A stretch of DNA of 5,059 bases from Pseudomonadota bacterium (GCA_027486155.1 JAIXPR010000286.1:1-5059); one strand, 5' to 3'; shown: positions 1 to 5,059, numbered from the stretch's first letter. Translations and numbers: made by a program. The notes: generated by a model not told the origin, from the letters alone.

Positions 1-711
1 TAAGGGTTGATTCAAGAGCGGGGAGGAGCCCGTGCCGATTCCGATAGTGTGAATTTGAATGCCGAGATCCTTCGCGATGTGAGCGGCCTTGAGCGGGCTC
101 ACTTGGCCGGCGGTGTTGACGCCGTCGGTCATAAGGATGATCGCTTTTGATCCCTCCTTCACCTCTCGAAGTCGCTTTAACGCGAGTCCCAACCCATCTC
201 CGATAGCGGTGCCATCACCGGCCATGCGTGGTTGGATGGAACGTACCAGTTCCTCTACGAGGCTCGTGTCGCTTGTGAGAGGACTCTGTAGGTACGCCGT
301 GTTTCCGAATACAACGAGCGCTATGCGGTCTCGCGAACGGGAGCTCACATACTCCGCGACGGTTGCTTTCAGTCCCTCCATGCGGGTCGTTTGCCCGAGT
401 GACGTCGGGAAATCGCGGGCGGACATACTGTTGGAGGCGTCAACGACGAGTACGATATTTCGACTCGCCTGATCCTGTTGGACGACCAGGATCTTTTGCG
501 GGCGAGCGGCGGCGATAGAGAGGCAGGCTATGGCGGTGAAGATCAGCGAATTAAGGACTGGCTCGCGAAGCTTCTGTCGCGCGCTTCTCGGAAGCGCGGA
601 GAGAAAGCTCGCGCTTGGGAACGAAACCGTTGATTTCGGCTCTCGTCGTAAAAAGCGAACGAGGAGGTAGAGAAGGGGAACGGCTAAGATCCAGGGATAC
701 GCGAACGTCAT
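1..711 (-). CDS. BatA-like VWA-domain membrane protein (3' end outside window)
   Basis: Reading the reverse strand from the ATG at 711 gives 237 codons open to the window edge, so the C-terminus is missing. The N-terminus has two hydrophobic segments (about residues 4-20 and 54-69) flanking a basic stretch, as in BatA/BatB proteins. A von Willebrand A domain starts near residue 86. Its MIDAS metal site is complete: D91-x-S93-x-S95 (DASNSMS), T168 (GDGTAIGDG) and D196 (MTDGVN). The stretch DRIALVVFGNTAYLQSPLT (128-146) is very typical of BatA. The ATG overlaps the TGA of the upstream gene as ATGA, with a GAGG at 717-720 five bases before it, which argues for translational coupling. In the family, such proteins sit in the inner membrane with the VWA domain binding partners through a divalent metal, and they are encoded beside MoxR ATPases. 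The exact role is unknown. A batB-like or TPR gene could follow outside the window. Confidence 0.93.
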   Translation of the reverse strand, partial: MTFAYPWILAVPLLYLLVRFLRREPKSTVSFPSASFLSALPRSARQKLREPVLNSLIFTAIACLSIAAARPQKILVVQQDQASRNIVLVVDASNSMSARDFPTSLGQTTRMEGLKATVAEYVSSRSRDRIALVVFGNTAYLQSPLTSDTSLVEELVRSIQPRMAGDGTAIGDGLGLALKRLREVKEGSKAIILMTDGVNTAGQVSPLKAAHIAKDLGIQIHTIGIGTGSSPLLNQPL

Positions 712-1193
712 CGTGCCCTCACTTCGGAGCGGTATTCATCGATAAGGGTCACGAGTTCGGAGGCGAGATCGCGCGCGGCGGCGTCTCGCCGCGACGATGC
801 GGGTTCGTATCCTATCTCCTCGAAGGAGGCCGCGGCGAGGATGATCCGTTTTAGGGATGGAGGGGTTTCCTCGCTCACCGAGGCGCGGAGCTCATCCCCG
901 GTCAGTTCCAGCACGTTTCTTCCCGATATGTGAGAGACGAGCCGACGAGCGATGCGAGAGGCTCGCTCAAGGTTGACCTCGGCGCTAGCGGTCGTCGAGG
1001 CTCTCAGCTCAGTGATAAGTGTGTCGACGATCTTAGTATCTCCCTTGCTTGCGCGAGGGGCGTTTCGTCTCCAGGCTGCTGCCGCTATGAGTGCGAGTCC
1101 GACAACGATCGCCGCCCACACTGAGGGGCTCGGTACCCACGGCATGTAGGGTATCTCTGTTATATCGTACGGTGCAGGCATCGAGGTTTGCAT
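708..1193 (-). CDS. DUF4381-like single-pass membrane protein
   Basis: This is a 161-residue protein. A short N-terminal tail with prolines and tryptophan (DITEIPYMPWVPSPSVW) leads into one transmembrane helix at about residues 26-41, then the basic stop-transfer WRR. The rest is a helical, charged, presumably cytoplasmic domain. The stretch around 83-102 (ARRLVSHISGRNVLELTGDE) and the end pattern GYEP...LASELVTLIDEYR resemble the DUF4381 family. The position between a DUF58 gene and a BatA-like gene is also where DUF4381 genes occur. The molecular function is unknown; it may be a membrane adaptor for the MoxR/VWA complex. The gene begins 4 nt after the DUF58 stop and overlaps the next gene by 4 nt. 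The nearest purine-rich Shine-Dalgarno sequence (GGAGGA at 1209-1214) is about 15 nt before the ATG, longer than usual. An in-frame TAG just upstream rules out a longer form. The family call is by pattern only. Confidence 0.82.
   Translation of the reverse strand: MQTSMPAPYDITEIPYMPWVPSPSVWAAIVVGLALIAAAAWRRNAPRASKGDTKIVDTLITELRASTTASAEVNLERASRIARRLVSHISGRNVLELTGDELRASVSEETPPSLKRIILAAASFEEIGYEPASSRRDAAARDLASELVTLIDEYRSEVRAR
717..720 (-). promoter_or_regulatory. Ribosome binding site of the BatA-like gene
   Basis: GAGG on the minus strand lies five bases before the ATG at 711, inside the last codons of the upstream gene. Together with the ATGA stop/start overlap, it fixes the start of the BatA-like gene and suggests re-initiation by ribosomes finishing the upstream gene. 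Confidence 0.55.
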
Positions 1194-1197
1194 GGTT

Positions 1198-2085
1198 TTA
1201 TCGAGCTATCCTCCGCGTTCGTTCACGCATCAATCGGACGAGGGGGCGGATCACGCTATCGGAGATGACGATGTGGTCCGCTCGGCACGACTGCGCGGTG
1301 TCGCGAAGCCGCAACCGTTGCGCCTCAAGAGCCTCGCTCCACTTCTCTCGTACCATCTGACTGGAGGTATCAACGACCACCTGCTCCCCGGTCTCCGCGT
1401 CCGTGAAGGTGACGAGCCCGAGCGACTCGCCCTGCTTGAGTGGAGACTCAATCTGAACGAGGACCACGTCATGGATGGTGGAGAGCGTTCGGAGCTCGGT
1501 CTCAAAGGGAGGACAGAGGAAGTCTGACAGGACAAAGATGATACTCGGTTTTCGAAGGGTGAGGGAGATGTCTTGGAGCGCCGCGGCGAGATCGGTGTTC
1601 AGGTACTCCCCCTGCTCGTTCATGAGGGAGGCGAGGATCTGTTGCGTTCTTTTCGCACCGGATTTCGGATGCAGGTAGGTGAGTGGTTTCTCGGCAAAGA
1701 GCGAGAGGCCGATGAGGTCGTTGCCCCGTTGCGCCAGCGCCCCGATCGTCGCCACGAACTCAAGCGCTTTAGCGTAGCCGGAGCGTTGATCGAGAGCGCG
1801 CATCGAGGCGCTCATATCCACGGCCACGAGCACGCGAAGCTGACGGTCCTCCTCATAGGATTTCACGAACACCTTGCCGGTTCGAGCGGTCGCTTTCCAG
1901 TGGATGTGCTTTACGTCGTCCCCCGGCTGGTACTCTCGAATATCGGTGAAGACGAGCCCCGTTCCCCGAAACGCGGAGCGGTACTGTCCCATGAGGTCGC
2001 CGGTAACGAGCCTCCGCGAGCGCAGCTGTATCCTGCGCAGTTCAGCGGTTTTCGGAATCGTGAGCGGCGAGCCCGATGCGTTCAT
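1198..2085 (-). CDS. DUF58 protein with VWA-like fold
   Basis: This 295-residue soluble protein shows the DUF58 signature at about residues 42-68: G-T-G-L-V-F-T-D-I-R-E-Y-Q-P-G-D-D-V-K-H-I-H-W-K-A-T-A-R. A VWA-like domain follows with an apparently complete metal site: D90-x-S92-x-S94 (VDMSASM), T164 (NTDLAAA) and D188 (LSDFL). The length is usual for the short, membrane-free form of the family. DUF58 genes almost always lie directly downstream of a moxR-type ATPase gene, as here (23-nt gap), and are thought to be partners of that ATPase. The target is not known. The ATG at 2085 is the first start in frame after the MoxR stop. No good Shine-Dalgarno sequence precedes it, so it may depend on translation of the upstream gene. 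Long open frames on the opposite strand are shadows of this gene. Confidence 0.95.
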   Translation of the reverse strand: MNASGSPLTIPKTAELRRIQLRSRRLVTGDLMGQYRSAFRGTGLVFTDIREYQPGDDVKHIHWKATARTGKVFVKSYEEDRQLRVLVAVDMSASMRALDQRSGYAKALEFVATIGALAQRGNDLIGLSLFAEKPLTYLHPKSGAKRTQQILASLMNEQGEYLNTDLAAALQDISLTLRKPSIIFVLSDFLCPPFETELRTLSTIHDVVLVQIESPLKQGESLGLVTFTDAETGEQVVVDTSSQMVREKWSEALEAQRLRLRDTAQSCRADHIVISDSVIRPLVRLMRERTRRIAR

Positions 2086-2108
2086 AGGTTGCGTCTGCCG
2101 AGTATCCG

Positions 2109-3077
2109 TTACGGAATAGTCACACTTGAGAGGAGGGTCTTGATGATCTGGTCGCTATCGATCCCGCGAGCCTCCGCCTCGAAGGTGACGAGGATTCGGT
2201 GACGAAGAACATCGGGTGCGACCTCCTTTACCTCATCCGGGGTAACAAAATGCTTCCCTTTGAGGAAGGCGAGCGCCCGAGCGCACACCCGCAGCGCGAT
2301 GCTAGCGCGAGGGGATCCTCCCCACTCGATCATCCCTTTAAGACCGTAGGCATCCGCGTTACGGGTCGCGTGCACGAGGGAGACGATGTAGCGGTCGATC
2401 TTCGGATCGATGTAGACCTCATCACATTGAGCCCGGAGATCTCCAAGTTGGCTGAGTGGGAGGATCTTTGAGAGAGTTGTGTTGTTCGCCGCCTTGTTCG
2501 AGGCGAGGTCGATGATAGCGACCTCCTCATCGAAGGTTGGATAGCCGACCTTCACCTTCATAAGGAATCGATCTACCTGTGCCTCAGGAAGAGCGTACGT
2601 TCCCTCCTGCTCGAGTGGATTTTGGGTCGCGAGAACGAGGAAGGGGTGGGGGAGCTTGAAGGTCTCCTCTCCAATAGTCACCTCTCGCTCCTGCATCGCT
2701 TGAAGGAGCGCGGATTGCACCTTCGCCGGCGCTCGATTGATCTCGTCAGCGAGGAGGAGGTTTGTGAAGACCGGTCCCTTTCGGATCACGAAGTCACCGC
2801 TCTGGGGGCGGTACACCTCAGTTCCCACCACGTCCGATGGGAGGATATCGGGCGTGAATTGAACGCGGGTCATTTTGGCGTCGAGAACCTTGGTGAGCGC
2901 CATGAGGGTGCGGGTTTTGGCAAGGCCGGGAACACCTTCCAGGAGCACGTGCCCATCGGCGAGAAGGGCGATGAGGAGCCTATCGAGGAGTTTGTCCTGC
3001 CCGATAATCTCTCGGTGAAGCTCCCCCTTAATTCGGTGAAAAAGCTCGCTAAAGGAAGTTTCGTTCTGCATATCCAT
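2109..3077 (-). CDS. MoxR-family AAA+ ATPase
   Basis: From the ATG at 3077 this is a 322-residue ATPase, the normal MoxR size. Visible motifs (numbered from that ATG) are Walker A GVPGLAKT at 48-55, Walker B LLLADEINRAP at about 107-117, sensor 1 ATQNPLEQEGTYALPEAQ at 150-167, the VDRF arginine-finger region with R170, and sensor 2 GSPRAS with R257. All catalytic residues are intact. MoxR ATPases use ATP hydrolysis to remodel or activate client proteins, sometimes by metal or cofactor insertion, with VWA/DUF58 proteins as partners. It heads an operon with a DUF58, a DUF4381-like and a BatA-like gene. The frame can be extended 13 codons to a GTG at 3116. However, that GTG has no Shine-Dalgarno sequence, while the ATG at 3077 has GAGAGG seven bases upstream, so the ATG is preferred. 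The client is unknown. The family assignment is very secure. Confidence 0.97.
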   Translation of the reverse strand: MDMQNETSFSELFHRIKGELHREIIGQDKLLDRLLIALLADGHVLLEGVPGLAKTRTLMALTKVLDAKMTRVQFTPDILPSDVVGTEVYRPQSGDFVIRKGPVFTNLLLADEINRAPAKVQSALLQAMQEREVTIGEETFKLPHPFLVLATQNPLEQEGTYALPEAQVDRFLMKVKVGYPTFDEEVAIIDLASNKAANNTTLSKILPLSQLGDLRAQCDEVYIDPKIDRYIVSLVHATRNADAYGLKGMIEWGGSPRASIALRVCARALAFLKGKHFVTPDEVKEVAPDVLRHRILVTFEAEARGIDSDQIIKTLLSSVTIP

Positions 3078-3084
3078 GATGTGG

Positions 3085-3090
3085 CCTCTC
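3085..3090 (-). promoter_or_regulatory. Ribosome binding site deciding the MoxR start
   Basis: GAGAGG on the minus strand stands seven bases before the ATG at 3077. The alternative GTG start at 3116 has only CTAAGTGAC-type sequence before it. This site supports the shorter, 322-residue MoxR protein. Confidence 0.65.
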
Positions 3091-3119
3091 GTTGTTGAGG
3101 GGGTATTCCATGTCACTTA

Positions 3120-3133
3120 GTACGTTGTCGTAC
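3120..3133. repeat. Short inverted repeat GTACG-TTGT-CGTAC
   Basis: Five-base perfect arms flank a four-base centre, just upstream of the MoxR gene. It could be an operator half of the divergent region or a small hairpin in the MoxR leader RNA. It is short enough to be chance, but its centre again holds the TTGT word seen in the other repeats of this region. Confidence 0.35.
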
Positions 3134-3216
3134 GAAGGGAGTCATCCTATCCTTACCCCGGGTTGTCGAGAGCTCTTGAGATAGTTCAGAGTGCTTCTCG
3201 CCAACGGTGTGACGAA

Positions 3217-3246
3217 GGTAGTTGTACTCGCTGGTAGTTGTACTCG
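3217..3246. repeat. 14-bp direct repeat, 16-nt period
   Basis: GGTAGTTGTACTCG occurs perfectly at 3217-3230 and 3233-3246, separated by two bases. The 16-nt period is about one and a half helical turns, so a protein bound to both copies would sit on opposite faces of the DNA. It lies in the middle of the divergent region, 150-180 bases before the doxX start. It may be an operator or a small duplication. The function is inferred from position only. Confidence 0.75.
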
Positions 3247-3281
3247 TTTCACGACCGAACCAAAAGGTAGAAATGTCAGTG

Positions 3282-3319
3282 AAATCAGAGTGGTGCTGGC
3301 AAATCAAATTGGTGCTGGC
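3282..3319. repeat. 19-bp tandem repeat, two copies
   Basis: Two adjacent 19-base units at 3282-3300 and 3301-3319 share AAATCA-nnn-TGGTGCTGGC and differ at two positions (17 of 19 identical). They lie 78-115 bases before the doxX start, where a core promoter or activator sites could be. They may be binding sites or a recent tandem duplication. Confidence 0.75.
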
Positions 3320-3334
3320 ATTTACGTCCGGTTC

Positions 3335-3350
3335 CGTTGTAGGTACAACG
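3335..3350. repeat. Perfect inverted repeat CGTTGTA-GG-TACAACG
   Basis: Seven-base arms at 3335-3341 and 3344-3350 are perfect around a two-base centre, ending 46 nt before the doxX ATG. The shape is that of an operator for a dimeric DNA-binding regulator. In RNA it could instead form a six-pair stem with an AGGU loop in the 5' leader. The arm contains GTTGTA, which also appears in both copies of the upstream 14-bp direct repeat, so one regulator could recognise all of them. No regulator gene is present in the window. Confidence 0.6.
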
Positions 3351-3385
3351 CCCCGCCCAGGCCTGGCGCTACGGCGTTTCTTTCG

Positions 3386-3391
3386 AAGGAG
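3386..3391 (+). promoter_or_regulatory. Ribosome binding site of doxX-family gene
   Basis: AAGGAG lies five bases before the ATG at 3397. It is a near-ideal Shine-Dalgarno sequence and supports that start and efficient translation. Confidence 0.75.
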
Positions 3392-3396
3392 CTATC

Positions 3397-3831
3397 ATGG
3401 GTATTAAGATCAATGAACCGATAGGAGCGGGTATCTGGGCGCCGTTCCTTATTCGTCTCGCCCTTGGGGCGTATTTCATCATGGCTGGTCTCGGTAAACT
3501 TGAGGTGCTGGCTGCCTTCATAGAGCAGGTCAAATCCTTCGGCATCCTTCCTCCTAACATCGCGGCCCTGTACGCAACCCTCTTGCCGTATGTCGAGGTC
3601 GCTATCGGGGGGATGATGATCCTTGGGCTCTGGACGACCCTCACTGGGTTACTCTCCGGATTTCTGTTGTTGACGTTCGTCTTCGCCTTTGGATTCTTTC
3701 CAGGTGGTCACGATATCTTCAACAAGGACCTTATTTTATGTGCAGCCGCGTGCTCGCTCCTCTTCAGTGGCCCAGGAGTGTATGCGCTCGATAACGTGCG
3801 TCGGGTCGGGCCGGCCCTCGCCGCCAAGTAA
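3397..3831 (+). CDS. DoxX-family integral membrane protein
   Basis: This 144-residue protein has four hydrophobic segments at about residues 14-35, 56-79, 81-101 and 111-130, the usual size and layout of DoxX-family proteins. The first helix carries the family-like pattern LIRLALGAYFIMAGLGKL (18-35), followed by an amphipathic stretch with a conserved-looking GILPP (49-53). The third helix ends in FGFFPGGHDIFNKD. DoxX-type proteins lie in the cytoplasmic membrane. Members have been linked to quinone or thiol redox chemistry and oxidative-stress complexes, but most are uncharacterised, and no substrate can be named here. A strong AAGGAG precedes the ATG. The hsp20 gene follows after 9 nt, so the two are very likely one operon. 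The DoxX subfamily cannot be set by eye. Confidence 0.92.
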   Translation: MGIKINEPIGAGIWAPFLIRLALGAYFIMAGLGKLEVLAAFIEQVKSFGILPPNIAALYATLLPYVEVAIGGMMILGLWTTLTGLLSGFLLLTFVFAFGFFPGGHDIFNKDLILCAAACSLLFSGPGVYALDNVRRVGPALAAK

Positions 3832-3835
3832 AGGA
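3831..3835 (+). promoter_or_regulatory. Ribosome binding site of hsp20 gene
   Basis: AAGGA overlaps the last base of the doxX stop codon (TAA 3829-3831) and lies five bases before the hsp20 ATG at 3841. The arrangement suggests coupled translation of the two genes. Confidence 0.65.
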
Positions 3836-3840
3836 ACTCA

Positions 3841-4365
3841 ATGAACGGCAATATCGTCCCGTGGCGTTGGAAGAAGCGAAAGGTTCCCGTTGGTGGGGCC
3901 CAGGACGCCGTGTCGAATCTTCAACGACAGGTGAACCGCCTCTTTAATGAGGTCGTAACCGGCTCGACGATTCTGCCAGACTTCGTCTCTGAGCCGCTCG
4001 CCCAACTTGGGGAGCGACTGACAACCTTCGCCCCGAACGTCAACGTGCGAAAATCTGAGGGCGCTGTGATCATTGCCGTGGAGCTCCCCGGCATGGATGA
4101 GCGTGACGTCGAGATATCCCTTACTACAGATGGTGTCGCGATTAGAGGCGAGCGTAAACCTGACGCGGACGCGCTCGAGGCGAGAGAGTGGAATTATAAC
4201 GAATCGGCGTACGGACCCTTTGAGAGGATCGTTCCCCTTACAGGGCTTCGTATTCAAGAGGATAAGGTCGACGCGACGGCGTCGAAGGGGATTGTTACGA
4301 TTACGCTGCCGTTGCAGGGAGAGACAGAGGCGCCGGTAAGGAAAGTGGAGATACGACGTTCCTAG
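3841..4365 (+). CDS. Hsp20/alpha-crystallin small heat-shock protein
   Basis: This 174-residue ATP-independent holdase would bind unfolding cytoplasmic proteins under stress. The N-terminal arm starts with the basic PWRWKKRKVPV (7-17), then a helix LQRQVNRLFNEVV (27-39) common in bacterial Hsp20. The alpha-crystallin domain runs from about F63 (FAPNVNV) to P157. It contains VELPGMDERDVEISL (80-94), IRGERK (101-106), the E-S-A-Y-G-P-F-E-R motif (121-129) and KGIVTITLP (149-157), where the usual G-x-L is G-I-V. The tail VRKVEIRRS contains V-E-I, resembling the C-terminal I-x-I anchor used for oligomer assembly. The length is somewhat above the usual 140-160 because of a longer N-terminal arm. 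It is co-directional with the doxX-family gene 9 nt upstream, so stress control would have to act from the shared upstream region. A long open frame on the opposite strand is a shadow. Confidence 0.96.
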   Translation: MNGNIVPWRWKKRKVPVGGAQDAVSNLQRQVNRLFNEVVTGSTILPDFVSEPLAQLGERLTTFAPNVNVRKSEGAVIIAVELPGMDERDVEISLTTDGVAIRGERKPDADALEAREWNYNESAYGPFERIVPLTGLRIQEDKVDATASKGIVTITLPLQGETEAPVRKVEIRRS

Positions 4366-4408
4366 GGGGCGTCTACCTGTGAGCGCATCGATGTGATACA
4401 TTTCCATC

Positions 4409-5059
4409 GTGGTTTGGATCTATCTTGTTCTCATATTCTGTGTTGGATGGAGCCTCACGAGTAGGCTGAGAGATGCGATGGAGAGAGGGGGGGGGCAACC
4501 CATCGCCACGCATATCCTATTCTCGATACCGCTCGCGTGGTGTGCCGGCTACACATCGGTCATTACCGCGACATGGATCGTCATGCAGGGTTTGACTTTG
4601 TTCTCGAAACTTGCGCCATCGCTTGAGGTCGTGTCCTGGTGCACGCTCGCGGCACTCGGGGCGGTTGTCTGGCGAGGGAGGAAAGAACACCGCGTTGCGT
4701 CACCTGCTCTCGGCGCCCAGCGAATCTCAGCGCCTCTCGGGTGTCTTGTATGTGCCATCTGGTTGGTAGCGATCGGGATGACATTTGGCACTACCAAGGT
4801 AGACGACGGAAGGATTACGGCCCCGCAGATTTTAAGGGGCGACCTATTTTCCCACGTCACCCTCATCAGATCGTTCTCCTTCGGATACAACTTCCCAACT
4901 GAATATCCATTCCAGCAAGGCGAGGGAATTCGTTACCATTTCCTGTTTTATTTTGGAGGAGGGCTTTTGGAGGCCCTCGGCGCATCCTTGTCCATGGCGA
5001 TCAACCTTCCGTCGGCCCTCGGCTTGGTCAGTTTCCTGTCGTTGGTCGCCCTTATGGCA
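4409..5059 (+). CDS. Multi-pass membrane protein, DUF2298/GT-C-like (3' end outside window)
   Basis: From a GTG at 4409 the frame is open for 217 codons to the window edge. Hydrophobic segments occur at about residues 2-16, 33-61 (one or two helices), 74-88, 108-126, 176-192 and 197-217, so this is a polytopic protein, cut at its C-terminus. The loop between helices holds RGDLFSHVTLIRSFSFGY (143-160), then NFPTEYPFQQGEG and IRYHFLFYF. A D-x-x-x-H, P-x-x-x-P-F, R-Y-H pattern of this kind is reminiscent of DUF2298 and other GT-C-type membrane glycosyltransferase-like proteins, but I cannot assign a family or substrate. An in-frame TGA at 4394-4396 limits the start. GTG 4409 keeps the first helix but has no clear Shine-Dalgarno. 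ATG 4478 has a weak GAGAG at 4468-4472 but would lose that helix. The gene follows hsp20 by 43 nt with no visible terminator. A run of nine G lies at codons 27-29. Confidence 0.8.
   Translation, partial: MVWIYLVLIFCVGWSLTSRLRDAMERGGGQPIATHILFSIPLAWCAGYTSVITATWIVMQGLTLFSKLAPSLEVVSWCTLAALGAVVWRGRKEHRVASPALGAQRISAPLGCLVCAIWLVAIGMTFGTTKVDDGRITAPQILRGDLFSHVTLIRSFSFGYNFPTEYPFQQGEGIRYHFLFYFGGGLLEALGASLSMAINLPSALGLVSFLSLVALMA
4487..4495 (+). repeat. G9 homopolymer tract in coding start of membrane protein
   Basis: Nine consecutive G bases encode three glycines (residues 27-29 from the GTG start) between the first and second hydrophobic segments. Tracts of this length can slip in replication and change the reading frame. 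They are also prone to sequencing and assembly error. With nine G the frame from GTG 4409 and ATG 4478 is open. With ten G an ATG at 4473 would be brought into frame instead. Confidence 0.85.

Larger units (their letters stand above)
3078..3396. promoter_or_regulatory. Divergent intergenic region between MoxR operon and doxX-hsp20
   Basis: These 319 bases separate two diverging genes and must hold the promoters of both units, unless distant ones are used. No protein-coding frame of quality is seen. The left half contains short palindromes such as GTACG-TTGT-CGTAC (3120-3133) and a near-palindrome centred on AGAGCTCT (3166-3179). The right half is richer in A/T and contains two kinds of direct repeat and a strong inverted repeat, listed separately. 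The word GTTGT occurs at 3091, 3124, 3162, 3221, 3237 and 3336 on the plus strand and once inverted (3345-3349). I could not find a convincing -35/-10 pair, nor a CIRCE or heat-shock sigma promoter, so the promoter positions remain open. The regulatory role is inferred from position and repeat density. Confidence 0.7.

Noticed and set aside
1573..2202. 209-codon open frame on the plus strand opposite DUF58
   Set aside because: It is antisense to a DUF58 gene with intact motifs and runs into the MoxR gene, and its translation has no domain pattern.
2622..3098. 158-codon plus-strand frame opposite MoxR
   Set aside because: It is antisense to the Walker A/B region of MoxR, whose motifs explain the sequence fully.
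3171..3210. Possible heat-shock signals (CTTGAG near 3175, GAGTGCTTC near 3190) as sigma-32 promoter or CIRCE element
   Set aside because: CTTGAG lacks a matching CCCCAT-type -10 at the right distance and is about 200 bases from doxX. GAGTGCT has no inverted partner at nine-base spacing, so neither element is complete.
3357..3366. Ten-base palindrome CCAGGCCTGG before doxX
   Set aside because: It is perfect but short and GC-rich, with no related copies nearby, so chance is a fair explanation.
3113..3424. Small open frames in the divergent spacer (64, 77 and 61 codons)
   Set aside because: They overlap repeats and each other, have poor start contexts and no recognisable protein pattern.
3838..4407. 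189-codon open frame on the minus strand opposite hsp20
   Set aside because: It lies wholly opposite a clear Hsp20 gene and its translation shows no recognisable domain. It is a shadow of codon bias.
4366..4408. Possible terminator between hsp20 and the membrane protein gene
   Set aside because: No GC-rich stem followed by a T run is present. Only a weak CGATG/CATCG pairing with a ten-base loop was seen (about 4389-4409), so read-through into the next gene is plausible.
4549..4890. 113-codon minus-strand frame opposite the last membrane protein
   Set aside because: The plus-strand frame has helix-like hydrophobic periodicity and runs to the window edge. The minus-strand translation is low in structure and looks like a shadow.

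Overview
The window is bacterial chromosomal DNA of moderately high GC, with tightly packed genes, Shine-Dalgarno-type starts and standard stop codons (TAA, TGA, TAG). TGA is used as a stop, so the code is the ordinary bacterial one. MoxR, DUF58, DUF4381-like and BatA-type genes in a row are typical of Gram-negative bacteria (Proteobacteria, Bacteroidetes, spirochaetes, planctomycetes and relatives). Nothing here fixes the phylum. No rRNA, tRNA, CRISPR or transposase was seen.

Left part, minus strand (about 3077 down to 1): a four-gene operon read right to left. It encodes a MoxR-family AAA+ ATPase, a DUF58 protein with an intact MIDAS metal site, a one-pass membrane protein resembling DUF4381, and the N-terminal 237 residues of a BatA-like membrane-anchored von Willebrand A (VWA) protein that runs off the left edge. 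Spacing is 23 nt, 4 nt, then a 4-nt ATGA overlap, so the genes are probably co-transcribed and the last pair translationally coupled. By family knowledge, the ATPase would act as a metal- or cofactor-dependent chaperone working with the VWA proteins at the cytoplasmic membrane. Their client is unknown.

Middle (about 3078-3396): a 319-nt non-coding region between the divergent transcription units. It is rich in short repeats: a 14-bp direct repeat with 16-nt period, a 19-bp tandem repeat, a 7+7 bp inverted repeat (CGTTGTA-GG-TACAACG) and six forward GTTGT words. It looks like a shared regulatory region, but no textbook promoter could be assigned.

Right part, plus strand (3397-5059): a DoxX-family four-helix membrane protein followed after 9 nt by an Hsp20 small heat-shock protein, which form a probable two-gene operon. 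After 43 nt with no visible terminator comes a large multi-pass membrane protein, cut by the right edge. It carries a conserved-looking loop resembling DUF2298/GT-C-type membrane proteins, and a run of nine G bases near its start.

The most notable points are the repeat-dense divergent region between two apparently stress-related units, and the G9 tract in the 5' end of the last gene. The genes themselves belong to known families, and no clearly new system is evident.
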